Positions 1 to 9,112 are shown, numbered from the stretch's first letter. The stretch is 64,000 nt of DNA from J027 sp034437655 (GCA_034437655.1 DAOTTU010000113.1:21974-85973), one strand, 5' to 3'. A program made the numbers and translations. Notes: generated from the letters alone by a model not told the origin.

Positions 1-1
1 A

Positions 2-1330
2 AACGGGATGTTGCGCTTTGAAGCGACCCGCGTCGGCCGTGACACCGCGCTGGCTCAGATTATACGACTGGTGGAACAAGCGCAGGGTAGCCGGGCCCCC
101 GTGCAAGATCTGGTGGATCGTGTTGCAGCGGTGTTTGTGCCGGTGGTATTGGTCATCGCGACATTGACCTTTGGCGTGTGGTTCATGGGTGATGGAGACT
201 TCACCACAGCGTTAATCCGTACCATCGCGGTGCTGGTGATTGCGTGCCCGTGTGCGATGGGTTTAGCCACTCCGACGGCCATCATGGTGGGCGTGGGACG
301 AGGCGCTGAAAACGGAATTTTGTTCCGTAACAGCCGTGCCTTGCAAAAAGCGCATCAACTTGACGCGATTGTACTTGATAAAACGGGCACCATTACTCGT
401 GGTGAACCTGTACTCAGCAGCATCGTGGTCAGTGATACCAGCGACCTCTCGCAGGATACGGTGCTGCGGCTGGCAGCGAGTGCAGAACGTGGTAGCGAAC
501 ACCCTATCGGTGCGGCGATTGTCCAGGCGGCGCAGCAACAGGGCGTTGCATTGGGCGAACCGCAGGGCTTTGAAGCGGTTGCCGGGCATGGTATTGTCGC
601 AGAGGTCGAAGGACAGCGGGTGTTGGTGGGCAGTCAACGCTTTATGGAAGAACGTGCCGTGCATTTGAACGGACTCGGCCCCAGGTCTGAAGCGTTGCAG
701 GGACGCGGCGAAACCCCCGTCTGGCTGGCCGTTGAAGATCAATCGGTCGCGTTGCTGAGCGTGGCTGACACCATTAAAGACGGTTCGCGTGAGGCTGTCG
801 AGGCTATGCACGACCTCGGTTTGCAGGTGATTATGCTAACCGGGGACAACGAACGCACTGCGAAAACCATTGCCGCTGAAGCTGGTATTGAGCGCGTCAT
901 TGCTGGTGTATTGCCAGACCAGAAAGCCGCACATATCAAAACCTTGCAAGACGAAGGGTTGAGCGTGGCCATGGTTGGCGATGGTATCAACGATGCCCCG
1001 GCCCTGGCCCGGGCAGATGTCGGTGTGGCGATTGGCACGGGCACCGATGTCGCAATGGAAACGGCCGACGTCACCTTGATGCGGGGCGACCTGCGCACCG
1101 TTCCCCATGCAATCTATCTTTCGCACCGGACCATGAACGTTATCCGCCAGAATCTATTCTGGGCGTTTGGCTACAATGCGCTGCTGATTCCTGTAGCGGC
1201 TGGCGTGCTGACGCTGGTTGCGTTTGCGCCGGAATTTTTGCAGCAACTGCACCCGATTCTGGCGGCGTTTGCGATGGCGTTTAGTAGCGTGAGCGTGGTG
1301 ACGAATAGTTTGCGTTTGCGGGCGGGCTAG
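2..1330 (+). CDS. copA: Copper-type P1B ATPase, C-terminal part (5' end outside window)
   Basis: Cation-exporting P-type ATPase of the inner membrane, most like CopA copper exporters. The frame is open to the window edge and enters inside the actuator region, so the metal-binding domain and first membrane segments are missing. Counting from the ATG at 8, the membrane metal site CPC is at residues 80-82, the phosphorylation motif DKTGT begins at 124, the nucleotide-domain SEHPIG follows near 170, and the hinge GDGINDAPA is near 324. Two final hydrophobic segments close the protein. The CPC motif indicates Cu(I)/Ag(I) specificity (family knowledge). The next gene is convergent, with only three bases between the stop codons. 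The ATG at 8 is internal, not the true start. Confidence 0.93.
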   Translation, partial: NGMLRFEATRVGRDTALAQIIRLVEQAQGSRAPVQDLVDRVAAVFVPVVLVIATLTFGVWFMGDGDFTTALIRTIAVLVIACPCAMGLATPTAIMVGVGRGAENGILFRNSRALQKAHQLDAIVLDKTGTITRGEPVLSSIVVSDTSDLSQDTVLRLAASAERGSEHPIGAAIVQAAQQQGVALGEPQGFEAVAGHGIVAEVEGQRVLVGSQRFMEERAVHLNGLGPRSEALQGRGETPVWLAVEDQSVALLSVADTIKDGSREAVEAMHDLGLQVIMLTGDNERTAKTIAAEAGIERVIAGVLPDQKAAHIKTLQDEGLSVAMVGDGINDAPALARADVGVAIGTGTDVAMETADVTLMRGDLRTVPHAIYLSHRTMNVIRQNLFWAFGYNALLIPVAAGVLTLVAFAPEFLQQLHPILAAFAMAFSSVSVVTNSLRLRAG

Positions 1331-1333
1331 GCA

Positions 1334-1774
1334 CTACCACAACCCGCTCAAATCACGGTGGCGATTGTCGAGTACATATTGATTAATCACCTGTCCGTCT
1401 TTGATTTCAATATGATGCTCGAATTCGTACACCGACCCGAACCCCATATGTACATACTGCAACAATTCCCCTTTAGGGATATGCAGTACCGCCTTCACCC
1501 AATCTGCGAAAATTGGGATGTCGGTAGTGACCTGATAACGCCCGACAATATCCACCAGATAAAAACGGTTGTCGCGAACCATCCATGTACCGATGTATTC
1601 ACGCCAGCACGCTGTTGAGAAAATGATAGAACTGACGTTGCCAGCCAGCCCATTGTGAATTTCGGTATCACTCAACTTGCGAATGTCGGGGTGGTCTTCA
1701 GGGATACGCGGACAAAAAGCCATAGAAGTAACGACACCATCCAAAATAAGTTGCTCATGCACCTGGGCAGTCAT
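1334..1774 (-). CDS. Conserved hypothetical protein, 146 aa
   Basis: A soluble protein without signal peptide or membrane segment. The middle carries a GTW-x-RD-x-FYLVDI stretch and then an IFADW / IPKGELLQYVHMGFGS stretch, which resembles a family of small uncharacterised bacterial proteins; I know no function for it. Charged residues and aromatic residues suggest a compact beta-rich fold, but that is a guess. An AGGA sits 12 bases before the ATG. The upstream region holds three TGTATA/TATACA elements that could be an operator, so the gene may be regulated on its own. It is convergent with the copper ATPase; a functional link is not shown by the sequence. Confidence 0.7.
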   Translation of the reverse strand: MTAQVHEQLILDGVVTSMAFCPRIPEDHPDIRKLSDTEIHNGLAGNVSSIIFSTACWREYIGTWMVRDNRFYLVDIVGRYQVTTDIPIFADWVKAVLHIPKGELLQYVHMGFGSVYEFEHHIEIKDGQVINQYVLDNRHRDLSGLW

Positions 1775-1790
1775 GAAGGCATTATCCTAC

Positions 1791-1828
1791 TGTATAGATT
1801 TGTTAGCACTTGTATACAAAACTATACA
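1791..1828. promoter_or_regulatory. Operator-like cluster of TGTATA/TATACA repeats
   Basis: TGTATAG at 1791-1797 and CTATACA at 1822-1828 form an inverted repeat, and between them lies the perfect 8-base palindrome TGTATACA (1811-1818). The cluster lies 17-54 bases before the start of the minus-strand hypothetical gene, where a repressor site would be expected. No regulator is adjacent, and the site could also be promoter sequence. Confidence 0.35.
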
Positions 1829-1905
1829 ATAGCCCCCGGCGAAACCCTATAGTGCCAGAGAACTATTTTTGAGACGGTTATAGTGTGGCGGATTAGGTGC
1901 TTGCG

Positions 1906-3201
1906 CTATTGACCAAATGGAGTTGGTGTAGGCGGAAAGCGTATCTCATTAATTGGCGGTGGGGTTGGTGCGGGGCCGTCAGCGCCTAGCCAGCGGGCCC
2001 AGTTGGTTTCAATTTCCGATAAGGGCAACCCGATTGCCTGCTGAATCGCTTCATTGCGGTCAGCGCCGTCAATCAACGCTTCTACCATGACACGGTGCGC
2101 GTCCAACCCATAGTTGAGTACCATCCAGTGAAAGAAGCTGTAGCCGATGTCGTAACCCAAACGGCCGAGCCCATCTGAGCCGACACTGCTTGCGAACAAG
2201 GTGTCATAGCTACCCAGCAATAAAGAGGGCAATTCGTCGCGGTCAGCGAAGTTGCGCACGCGGTCGAGGTAGTCATAGGGCTGGCTGAGTTCAAACAGTG
2301 TGGCGTTGCCCTCGCTGAACCATGAACCAGCCGGGAAACCATCATCACCGACGACATCAAACTGATACAGGTGCGCGATTTCATGCGGCACAGTGCCATA
2401 GGCCAGGTCGGTCAGGTCATTGTCCACAACCACCTGCACAGTCGCCCCCCAGCGGCTGTCAGTGCGCCCAACCACGCTCACGAAGAACAACCCAAAAACA
2501 CGATCAAACTCCTCACGGTCTGCAAACAACACCACACGCGGCTTGTATGAAAGGGTGCGCCCCCATGCCTGTTTAAAGGTCTCGCGTTGTTGTTCCATGG
2601 CGTCGAAGGTCATGTCTACCAGTTCATCAGGGAGGTCACCTTCCAGCACAAGGATGATGTCTTCAGACTCGAAGCGCTGCCAGAGTTCAAGGTTATTGGG
2701 CAAGAACTCATTGCCTACAATCCATTCTGTGCGGAAGCGGTTGCCTTCGCTGTCGATAAAGCTCCAGTAGTAATTCACCGCCGCGAAGGGGGCCAGCGGT
2801 TCACCGAGGCGCACGGGTAACGTGATCTCACCACTAGCTGGCACGTTGCGAACCTCACGGCGTTGGAGTTCATCGGGCGTGTGTGACCAGATGACAGAGG
2901 CCGTTACGATGTCGCCTTGATCGCTACTGGCGTTGACCGTAAACGAGAAGCCATCGGGGTAACTACTACTGAACGAAGACTCACCGACCGCCCAACTGGC
3001 ATCACCGACACTGGTGCCGGGTTCAGCGAAGCGGTTGTCGTCCCACTCGCGTTCCGTGTCGAGATACCAGTCTTCTACAAAGGGGGTTGGCGTTGGGCTG
3101 CCCTGTGCAAAGGTGGAGACACTGAGCAGCGTAAACAGTAGGGAAAGCGTTATTCCGGCGGCAAGAAAGATTGGTATAATGCGGCTTTTGTGAGGGGGCA
3201 T
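1906..3201 (-). CDS. Secreted peptidase MA-family metallohydrolase
   Basis: An exported zinc peptidase-like protein of 431 residues. A signal peptide with a hydrophobic core (about residues 8-31) ends near SVSTFAQG and is followed by a short PTPTP linker. The gluzincin signature HEIAH lies near residue 271, and WFSEGNATLFE about 20 residues later supplies the likely third zinc ligand (E), matching the peptidase_MA_2 type. The N-terminal third looks like a beta domain, and the C-terminus ends in another Pro/Thr stretch (PPTPTPFGQ). The substrate is unknown. The gene is divergent from the GT39-like gene, and the candidate promoter of that gene lies inside this signal-peptide coding region. Confidence 0.8.
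   Translation of the reverse strand: MPPHKSRIIPIFLAAGITLSLLFTLLSVSTFAQGSPTPTPFVEDWYLDTEREWDDNRFAEPGTSVGDASWAVGESSFSSSYPDGFSFTVNASSDQGDIVTASVIWSHTPDELQRREVRNVPASGEITLPVRLGEPLAPFAAVNYYWSFIDSEGNRFRTEWIVGNEFLPNNLELWQRFESEDIILVLEGDLPDELVDMTFDAMEQQRETFKQAWGRTLSYKPRVVLFADREEFDRVFGLFFVSVVGRTDSRWGATVQVVVDNDLTDLAYGTVPHEIAHLYQFDVVGDDGFPAGSWFSEGNATLFELSQPYDYLDRVRNFADRDELPSLLLGSYDTLFASSVGSDGLGRLGYDIGYSFFHWMVLNYGLDAHRVMVEALIDGADRNEAIQQAIGLPLSEIETNWARWLGADGPAPTPPPINEIRFPPTPTPFGQ
3172..3180 (+). promoter_or_regulatory. Extended -10 promoter candidate for the GT39-like gene
   Basis: TGGTATAAT fits an extended -10 (TGnTATAAT). No good -35 is seen 17 bases upstream. Transcription would begin near 3187 and give a leader of about 88 bases before the start at 3275. 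The element lies within the divergent peptidase gene. Confidence 0.4.
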
Positions 3202-3274
3202 AAGACAGTACCTTTCACGATAGGTTTAGTCTACATAGAAGCACAGGAACGTAAGCAGTCAATGAAAACAGCGC

Positions 3275-5062
3275 ATGAATAAGACAAATTTCCTATGGCT
3301 TCTCACCGGGGTGTTACTCCTGGCGGCAGTGTTGCGCATAGATGGCTTGAATGCACAGGGGTTGTGGGGCGATGAAGGCTGGTCGGTTGAGTTTTCTGCT
3401 GACCCTGATCCACAAGCAGTAGCGCTGGCATTGGTGCCAGACCTCCACCCGCCGTTATATTTCATGACGCTGGCGTGGTGGCGCGAAGTAGCCGGCGATG
3501 ATGAAATTGCATTGCGGTTACCTGCTGTTTTCGCTGCGCTGGTCACTGTGGCGACTGTGGCCCGGTTGACCGAAAATCATGCGGCGGGGGTGGTTGCTGC
3601 GGTCGTGTTGGCTATTGCTGATAAGCACATTGTACTATCGCAAGAAGTCCGTCAATATCCCGCTGCATTAATGTTAACCGCGCTGTCAAGCTGGTTCTTT
3701 TTACGCACGTTACGGCGGCCAACCCGTGCCAATGTGCTGATCTACGCTGCATTGATTATCGCTAGCCTTTACACACATTACTACACAGCATTGGTGATTC
3801 TGGTTCACGCGCTGTTCACTCTATTGATGCAGCATCCGCGCCGCTGGCCGCTGGTTCGTGTGATGGGGCTGGCATCACTGGCGTTTTTGCCGTGGGCCTT
3901 CGTGGCGGTGCAACAGTTACAAATCCGGTCAGAAGGCATTTTGCATTCCATGCCGCTCAATGCCGATACCCTCGACTTTCTGTTGGTCGATTTTCTGGGG
4001 CGGCCGGTGGTGTTGTTGGGACTGCTGGTCGTGTTGGGTCTATGGACAGCGGTGCAGCGACGTTCACAGCCCGGTATGGTGGCGGCGTTGTGGCTGGCGG
4101 TGCCGATTGCGGTGACGGTGCTGGTATATCCGGTTGTTACCCTTGTCACGGATCGTAATCTGGCGTTGTTGTTGGTGCCGATTGCCTTGCTGGCCGGGCA
4201 GGGGGCGGTGCTGTTTCGACCGGTGGGGCGTATTGCACTTGTTGTTCTGATGGTGGGAAACGGGCTGGCAAGCCTTGATTCTTACTATGAGCATCCTCCC
4301 TGGCGCGAGATGGCCGAATATGTGGCCACGCGCTATCCGGCTGGCGAACCTGTCTTTATGGATGTCGTCGGTGGTGACAAGGCGCTGCGCTATCATCTAG
4401 AGCAAGAACTACCCCCCGATGCTGAAATCGTCTCATTGAATCAGGTTCGCATTGATCAGGGTATTTATTTCCTCGGCGTGTGGGATCAGTATTTGCAGCA
4501 GAATGATGGCTTCTGGGTGGCATATTGGGTTAATCAAGACCGTGAATGGGACATCCGCGAACCGTTGGAACAGGCCGGCTTTGTACGCACAGCGACCCAC
4601 CGGACGTTTCATTTAGGTAACCCAATCGAATGGCATCACTACGACCGCCTCCCTGAACTGAACGAGGTACGCACACGTTACGATGATACGATTCGGCTAC
4701 ATCGGGTGCAGTATCCGGCGGCAACAACGGCTGACATGCTCAATGTTAGCCTGTGGTGGAGTACAACACGCTCACTTTCTATCAGTTATAGTGTGTCCGT
4801 CTTTCTTCTAGATGACACCGGGCGGCTTGTGACTCAGCATGATGGCCCGCCGCAGGATGGCGCTGCACCTACCAACACCTGGGCAGTCGATGCTGTGGTT
4901 CTAGATACGCATCAGGTAGACCTCTCATCTGTAACAGCAGGAACCTATCAATTGGCGGTGAAGCTGTACGACTCTGCGACCGGGGCGGTCTTGCCTGCTG
5001 GACAGGATAACGCCGAATACTATATAGTGGATGAGGTTCAAATTGCTGATACAGGAGACTAA
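3275..5062 (+). CDS. GT39-like integral membrane glycosyltransferase
   Basis: A GT-C fold protein of 595 residues expected to move a sugar from a polyprenyl-phosphate donor on the outer face of the cytoplasmic membrane. An N-terminal membrane helix is followed by the loop motif GLWGDEGWS (about residues 30-38), whose D-E pair is the typical catalytic position of dolichyl-phosphate-mannose mannosyltransferase relatives, and by HPPLYF. Many hydrophobic helices run to about residue 340. The last 250 residues form a soluble domain rich in beta strands. The downstream lipoprotein starts just after the stop (TAATATG), so the two are co-transcribed and probably translationally coupled. Acceptor and sugar cannot be read from sequence. 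Confidence 0.82.
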   Translation: MNKTNFLWLLTGVLLLAAVLRIDGLNAQGLWGDEGWSVEFSADPDPQAVALALVPDLHPPLYFMTLAWWREVAGDDEIALRLPAVFAALVTVATVARLTENHAAGVVAAVVLAIADKHIVLSQEVRQYPAALMLTALSSWFFLRTLRRPTRANVLIYAALIIASLYTHYYTALVILVHALFTLLMQHPRRWPLVRVMGLASLAFLPWAFVAVQQLQIRSEGILHSMPLNADTLDFLLVDFLGRPVVLLGLLVVLGLWTAVQRRSQPGMVAALWLAVPIAVTVLVYPVVTLVTDRNLALLLVPIALLAGQGAVLFRPVGRIALVVLMVGNGLASLDSYYEHPPWREMAEYVATRYPAGEPVFMDVVGGDKALRYHLEQELPPDAEIVSLNQVRIDQGIYFLGVWDQYLQQNDGFWVAYWVNQDREWDIREPLEQAGFVRTATHRTFHLGNPIEWHHYDRLPELNEVRTRYDDTIRLHRVQYPAATTADMLNVSLWWSTTRSLSISYSVSVFLLDDTGRLVTQHDGPPQDGAAPTNTWAVDAVVLDTHQVDLSSVTAGTYQLAVKLYDSATGAVLPAGQDNAEYYIVDEVQIADTGD

Positions 5063-5063
5063 T

Positions 5064-5918
5064 ATGTGGCGTGTTTTCAGGATGCTGATGGTGGTCGCGT
5101 TATTCGGTGGTGTGCTGTTGGGCTGCACGGGTGGCGATGATGAAGAAGAAGCGACCAATGTACCGCCGCCAGCCCCTAATATTGACTTTACGGGTGGTGA
5201 TCCTTCTGACCCGTTTAACCGTGGGCCGCGTGCCGGAACGCTTACTTCTAACACCATTGCAACGCTACAAGCGCAAACCCGAGTCGCCGCGACCCTTGAA
5301 GTTGTGACTGAAACGCCCACCCCAACCGCTACCATTAACCCAGAATTTATCGTCACCTTTACGCCCATGCCGACAGTAGTAGTAGATGATGAAAATGACT
5401 TCATCGGCAACAGCTACACCCAACAGGAATGGTTGCAATACAACTTCACCCTTACGGATGGCAGCGGATTCACGCTGGAAGATTTTGTCGGTAATGTGAT
5501 CGTCATCAGTGTGATTCAGCCGCAGTGTGGTGAATGTGTTGAACAAATTCGCACTGTGCGTGAAGGGGCTGAAGTCTTTGAAGAACAGCTTGGTAATGCT
5601 GGTATAGACGCCATTTTTCTTGCGCTGAACGTTAGTACGACCACGTCAATTGAGTCACTTGGATTTGTCGCGGAGCGTGACGGTTACGCCGCGAGTGAGG
5701 AGCTGTCGTGGCTCACCGGGTTGGCATCACAGCCACTGCGGTCAGCGCTAGAAAGTACGTTTGGCGAAGACATATTCGCGGCCACTAACCTGCCTGTTAT
5801 ATTCCTCGACCAAAACGGGATTGCGCATTTGACGAACGCGGACTTGATAGATCGTTTCTTTATCCGCGATGCACTGATTGTCTACAATGGTGGATCATTG
5901 CAAGCGGGGGATGAATAG
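5064..5918 (+). CDS. Redoxin-like lipoprotein with CGEC motif
   Basis: A 284-residue exported protein. The start at 5064 is chosen because AGGAG lies seven bases before it and the first residues give a lipoprotein signal with lipobox LLGC; an earlier in-frame ATG at 5031 lies inside the preceding gene. After the lipid cysteine comes an acidic and Pro/Thr-rich spacer (about 25-105), then a thioredoxin-like domain. The CGEC pair (C155 and C158) follows a strand VIVISVIQPQ, where thioredoxin or SCO/AhpC-type proteins carry their CxxC. The likely role is a membrane-tethered thiol oxidoreductase or metallochaperone outside the membrane. CGEC differs from CGPC and CPHC, so the redox direction is open. 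Confidence 0.72.
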   Translation: MWRVFRMLMVVALFGGVLLGCTGGDDEEEATNVPPPAPNIDFTGGDPSDPFNRGPRAGTLTSNTIATLQAQTRVAATLEVVTETPTPTATINPEFIVTFTPMPTVVVDDENDFIGNSYTQQEWLQYNFTLTDGSGFTLEDFVGNVIVISVIQPQCGECVEQIRTVREGAEVFEEQLGNAGIDAIFLALNVSTTTSIESLGFVAERDGYAASEELSWLTGLASQPLRSALESTFGEDIFAATNLPVIFLDQNGIAHLTNADLIDRFFIRDALIVYNGGSLQAGDE

Positions 5919-5930
5919 TCGCCGCGTGAG

Positions 5931-5959
5931 AAGGGCCTGCCGATGCGTTGCAAGCCCTT
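5931..5959. terminator. Possible bidirectional terminator hairpin
   Basis: AAGGGC (5931-5936) pairs with GCCCTT (5954-5959), and TGC/GCA extends the stem past one mismatch. It sits between the convergent lipoprotein and SCP2 genes. The T tract is short, so strength is doubtful. Confidence 0.4.
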
Positions 5960-5971
5960 TGCACAGCCGCC

Positions 5972-6304
5972 CTACAGCCCGAACATACTCTGTAGCTTCA
6001 TCGCCAGGCCCATGTCACCTTTGACTTTGACTTTGCCCTGCATGAAAGCGTTCATGGGGGCAAGTTCGCCATTGAGCATCTTGAGATAGTTGTCGGCCGT
6101 GGCCTTGATGGTAATTGAAGGCTCGTCGTGTAGACCTTCGTGTACCTCTACCTCTTGATTTTGAACGTTCAGCCAGTATTGCCCGCCATTCTCACCAGAA
6201 ATGTCAAACTGGAATATGGCATCAACGCCGGCTGCAGCGTTCGGATTAAAGCGCTCCTCCATCAGTGTGATGGCGTCTTCTAGCTTCTCAATTTTGTCAG
6301 ACAT
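5972..6304 (-). CDS. SCP2 sterol-binding domain protein
   Basis: A 110-residue stand-alone SCP2-like domain. Family hallmarks seen are the N-terminal helix, the FQFDISGENGGQYWLNV strand pair, the EPSITIKATADNYLKMLNGE stretch and the C-terminal helix with GKVKVKGDMGLAMKLQ. SCP2 domains bind lipids or other hydrophobic ligands in the cytosol; the ligand in this organism is unknown. There is no signal peptide. The 150-base region upstream contains a TATACT -10-like hexamer (about 6392-6397) but no clear -35. The next minus-strand gene upstream starts more than 1.1 kb away, so it is likely transcribed alone or by read-through from the ketopantoate-reductase-like gene. Confidence 0.85.
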   Translation of the reverse strand: MSDKIEKLEDAITLMEERFNPNAAAGVDAIFQFDISGENGGQYWLNVQNQEVEVHEGLHDEPSITIKATADNYLKMLNGELAPMNAFMQGKVKVKGDMGLAMKLQSMFGL

Positions 6305-6454
6305 TGAAATCTCCTGAATTGCACATGGTTTTCCGTTGCGGCAGCAGTGTCATGGGCAAAGGCTGCCACATTCCGATAAATTGACTTTAAGTATAACGAA
6401 TATAGTCACAGGTGCGACGGTGAGCTGCGTAAAATTAGCGAGATACTAACGACG

Positions 6455-7492
6455 CTAGCGGTTCGCGATCCGCAGCAGCACTTGTAAATACTCGCGGGTA
6501 TATTGCCGCCATAGAGCGCGACCTTCTGCAATATCGGTCAGGCTGATGGCCAGGGTATGGTTAACGGGGGTATGTAGTTGCATGTCGTGTGCTTCTTTGG
6601 CGATGACCCCATTAAGGTAGGCGGCATCACTGCGGCCATGGCCTGCTTCTAATTCTGTTTGCAAACTGGGTGGGCTGACATTTGCTTGCAGCACACGGCG
6701 GAGCATCCTGGGCGGTAGCATACGAATTTGCCAGCCCAGCCGACGCACCGCGACCCCCGGCAAATCGACCAACGAAATTTTTTTGCGATCAATGATTTCC
6801 ATTGCTTCACGTATCTGGCGGTATTCAATCGCGAAAAGCTCGTCGTCGGCATAGACGTGTTCCGGCGGCACCCGCAAAACACCTGGTAGTGCATTCGCCT
6901 GAATTTTCCACAGCAGATTGCTCCACTCGAGCGGCTCTGTCTCGTGAATACTGACAGGACCAAACCCGATCATCCGCAGCAGATGTGCAAGGCTTTCGGC
7001 ACGCGGGCTACGGGTCAGCGCAAAGCCACCAAAACCATCACTGACGACGGTTTCATGAGCTGGTGAACCATTAGCAAGGTGCGGCCACACAAATTGCCGC
7101 GTTGTAAAGGCTTCAGTTATTAATTCGCTGGCGAAGAAATCCTCAAGTTTGGTACGCGCACCAATTCCGGTTCCCAGCACTAGCACCGGGGGGCATTTCG
7201 ACGGTGGAATGCGGCGCGACATCTCACGGATGACTGATCCCAGTGCCCATGTCGGCATCAGTAGCATGATGTGGTCCAACGGCGGCTTAAGCAGGGCGTC
7301 GATCTCAGTGCCGATGGTCAGGTCTTTAACATAGAGTTCCCGTTGTGGGCTGCGCAGCGTCAGGCGGCCAAAGCGTTGGATATCGTGTTGGATATTTTCG
7401 TCAGTCAGCCAGAGCGTTTCGTGCCCAAGCTGGTGCAGTCGGGTGGCTGTCCACGCTGCAACCGGGGTGGCACCCCAAACTAAGATTCGCAT
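6455..7492 (-). CDS. Ketopantoate reductase-like NAD(P)-binding protein
   Basis: 345 residues with the two-domain shape of ApbA/PanE proteins: an N-terminal Rossmann domain (MRILVWGATPVAAWTA) and a helical C-terminal domain. The glycine motif is degenerate (GATPVA instead of GxGxxG). Family landmarks are the EWSNLLWKIQANALPG stretch around residue 195 (the K and N positions of the pantoate site) and GRSDAAYLNGVIAKEA near 290. Classical PanE reduces 2-dehydropantoate to pantoate with NADPH for CoA synthesis; many paralogues act on other substrates, and the altered nucleotide motif makes me leave the symbol empty. It ends in a terminator-rich gap and is flanked by unrelated genes. Confidence 0.75.
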   Translation of the reverse strand: MRILVWGATPVAAWTATRLHQLGHETLWLTDENIQHDIQRFGRLTLRSPQRELYVKDLTIGTEIDALLKPPLDHIMLLMPTWALGSVIREMSRRIPPSKCPPVLVLGTGIGARTKLEDFFASELITEAFTTRQFVWPHLANGSPAHETVVSDGFGGFALTRSPRAESLAHLLRMIGFGPVSIHETEPLEWSNLLWKIQANALPGVLRVPPEHVYADDELFAIEYRQIREAMEIIDRKKISLVDLPGVAVRRLGWQIRMLPPRMLRRVLQANVSPPSLQTELEAGHGRSDAAYLNGVIAKEAHDMQLHTPVNHTLAISLTDIAEGRALWRQYTREYLQVLLRIANR

Positions 7493-7585
7493 GATGTTGC
7501 AGATTGCCTTCTACTATCTGTTTCGCTCAGTCAGCAAAGACCACAGTGGGCAAGATTGTAGCGCCCTTGCACAAAAGCGCAACAA

Positions 7586-7621
7586 AAAGGCGTACTCCGC
7601 TTGATGAGGAAATACGCCTTT
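7586..7621 (-). terminator. Intrinsic terminator of the rpsF-ssb-rpsR-PPIase operon
   Basis: A nine-base perfect stem pairs 7586-7594 (AAAGGCGTA) with 7613-7621 (TACGCCTTT). Read on the minus strand, the right arm runs into TTTTTGTTG, giving a U tract 40 bases after the PPIase stop codon. Confidence 0.78.
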
Positions 7622-7663
7622 GCGTTGAGCAATGCTTTGTACAAATTTGCTCTGTGTCTGATG

Positions 7664-9112
7664 TTAATTGTTCTCGTCAATGATGTCGCCGAGCAGGTCT
7701 TCGGCTTCTGGGGTGTCCGGGATGCGTTCTTCCCAGTCGCTACGACGTTGAATGTCTGCAATCGTGATCAGGTCAATTTCCCACTGACGATATTCTTCAG
7801 ACCGTACCTGTTCCAGCTCACGTTCTGGAATCGGATTGATTTCCTTTTCCAGCACCTGAATGATGTGGAAGCCGAACTGTGAGCATACCGGGCCGAGATA
7901 TTCCCCAACTTCACCGTCGCGGATAGCCTGAGCGAAAGGTTCGACGTACTGCGTATCCACATCGTTGACGGCACCGAGCAGCCCGCCGTTGCTGGCGCTA
8001 CCGTCAGTAGAAAAGGCTTGCGCCATCGCTGCGAAGGATTCACCGCCATTGAGCAGTTCCAGCACACGGTCGGCTTCTTCGCTATAGGGCAGCCAGTCTT
8101 CAGATTCACACAACGATTCACTGAAGTTTGCACGCTGCAAGTCTTCGGGCACGCCAATCAGAATATGACGCGCTGTGGCCCCAACACGGGTGTCTTGAAT
8201 GTCACCCATAGCGATCATTTCATCGGTTACAGCTTCTTGCATTGCCTCACGCAGGGCTTGCAGATAGAAGATATCGCGCAGAATGTCTTCATTAACATCT
8301 GCTTCTTCATCGGCGTCGCCGTACAGGTCCGACTCAAAGCGCTCCTGGGTGGCACGAATTTCGTCTTGTGCCAGCGGCGTGTTGGTGGCTGTTGGTGTTG
8401 CCGACGGGGTTGAAGTCGGTGTGGCAGTCGTGGTTGGCAACGGTGTCACGGTTGGGCAATCGGTTGGGTCTTCGCAGCCTTCAATTGGCGGCAATGGCGT
8501 CTGGGTGATGGTCGGTGTGATGGTGGGCGTGTGCGACGCGGTGGCAGTGATGAATGGCGTCAGTGATGAAAGTGGCCGTTCGGTTGGGGTGCTGGATGGT
8601 ATCTGGGTCAGACTCACCCCGGTGAAGTTCGACGCATATTGTTCGACCTGAGCTTCGATGGCGTCGTTGTCAACGGTCACATCGCGCAGTGCGGCTTCCT
8701 CTTCTAACAGAATGGCCAGTTCCATGTCATCCAATACACGGCTGCCAATATTTTCGGGTTGGCGGTCAAGTGTCAGGATCTGATTTTCAAGCGTGGTGAA
8801 GTCTTCGGTTTCTTCATAGAAATCGCGTAGTTGCTGGATGACGAGCCAGCGTTCAGCACGAACCCGCTGCTGAAAGTCACGTGTTTCAATATCTTGACCA
8901 TTGACGGTCGTAATGGACTGACTCGGCTCAATAACGGTGTCTACCACCAGCCCGATAATCAACAAAAGCACTACAAAAGCTGCGACGCCGCCAGCCCCAA
9001 TCAGGACATTCCGTTGCAAGATGCGGTCACGCTCGGCACGTGACAACGGACGCGCTGAGACGTCTTCTGTACGCTGTTTGCGCGGTTTTCCGCTAGTGTT
9101 GCGTTTTGCCAT
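7664..9112 (-). CDS. Membrane-anchored parvulin-type peptidyl-prolyl isomerase
   Basis: 482 residues. A basic cytosolic head (about 1-33) precedes one membrane helix (about 36-58, GAGGVAAFVVLLLIIGLVV), so the bulk is outside the membrane. A SurA/PrsA-like N domain follows (VNGQDIETRDFQQRV), then a Thr/Pro/Ser-rich linker (about 175-250), then the rotamase domain beginning TARHILIGVPED near 312, with GGLLGAVN and FGFHIIQV typical of PpiC. It should assist folding of exported proteins. The gene starts 49 bases after rpsR and ends before an intrinsic terminator, so it is the last gene of the S6-SSB-S18 operon, an unusual partner. The two cysteines within the linker (CEDPTDC) may form a disulfide. 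Confidence 0.88.
   Translation of the reverse strand: MAKRNTSGKPRKQRTEDVSARPLSRAERDRILQRNVLIGAGGVAAFVVLLLIIGLVVDTVIEPSQSITTVNGQDIETRDFQQRVRAERWLVIQQLRDFYEETEDFTTLENQILTLDRQPENIGSRVLDDMELAILLEEEAALRDVTVDNDAIEAQVEQYASNFTGVSLTQIPSSTPTERPLSSLTPFITATASHTPTITPTITQTPLPPIEGCEDPTDCPTVTPLPTTTATPTSTPSATPTATNTPLAQDEIRATQERFESDLYGDADEEADVNEDILRDIFYLQALREAMQEAVTDEMIAMGDIQDTRVGATARHILIGVPEDLQRANFSESLCESEDWLPYSEEADRVLELLNGGESFAAMAQAFSTDGSASNGGLLGAVNDVDTQYVEPFAQAIRDGEVGEYLGPVCSQFGFHIIQVLEKEINPIPERELEQVRSEEYRQWEIDLITIADIQRRSDWEERIPDTPEAEDLLGDIIDENN

Noticed and set aside
263..811. Minus-strand open frame of 182 codons inside the copper ATPase gene
   Set aside because: The + strand frame carries DKTGT and CPC; the antisense product has no recognisable features.
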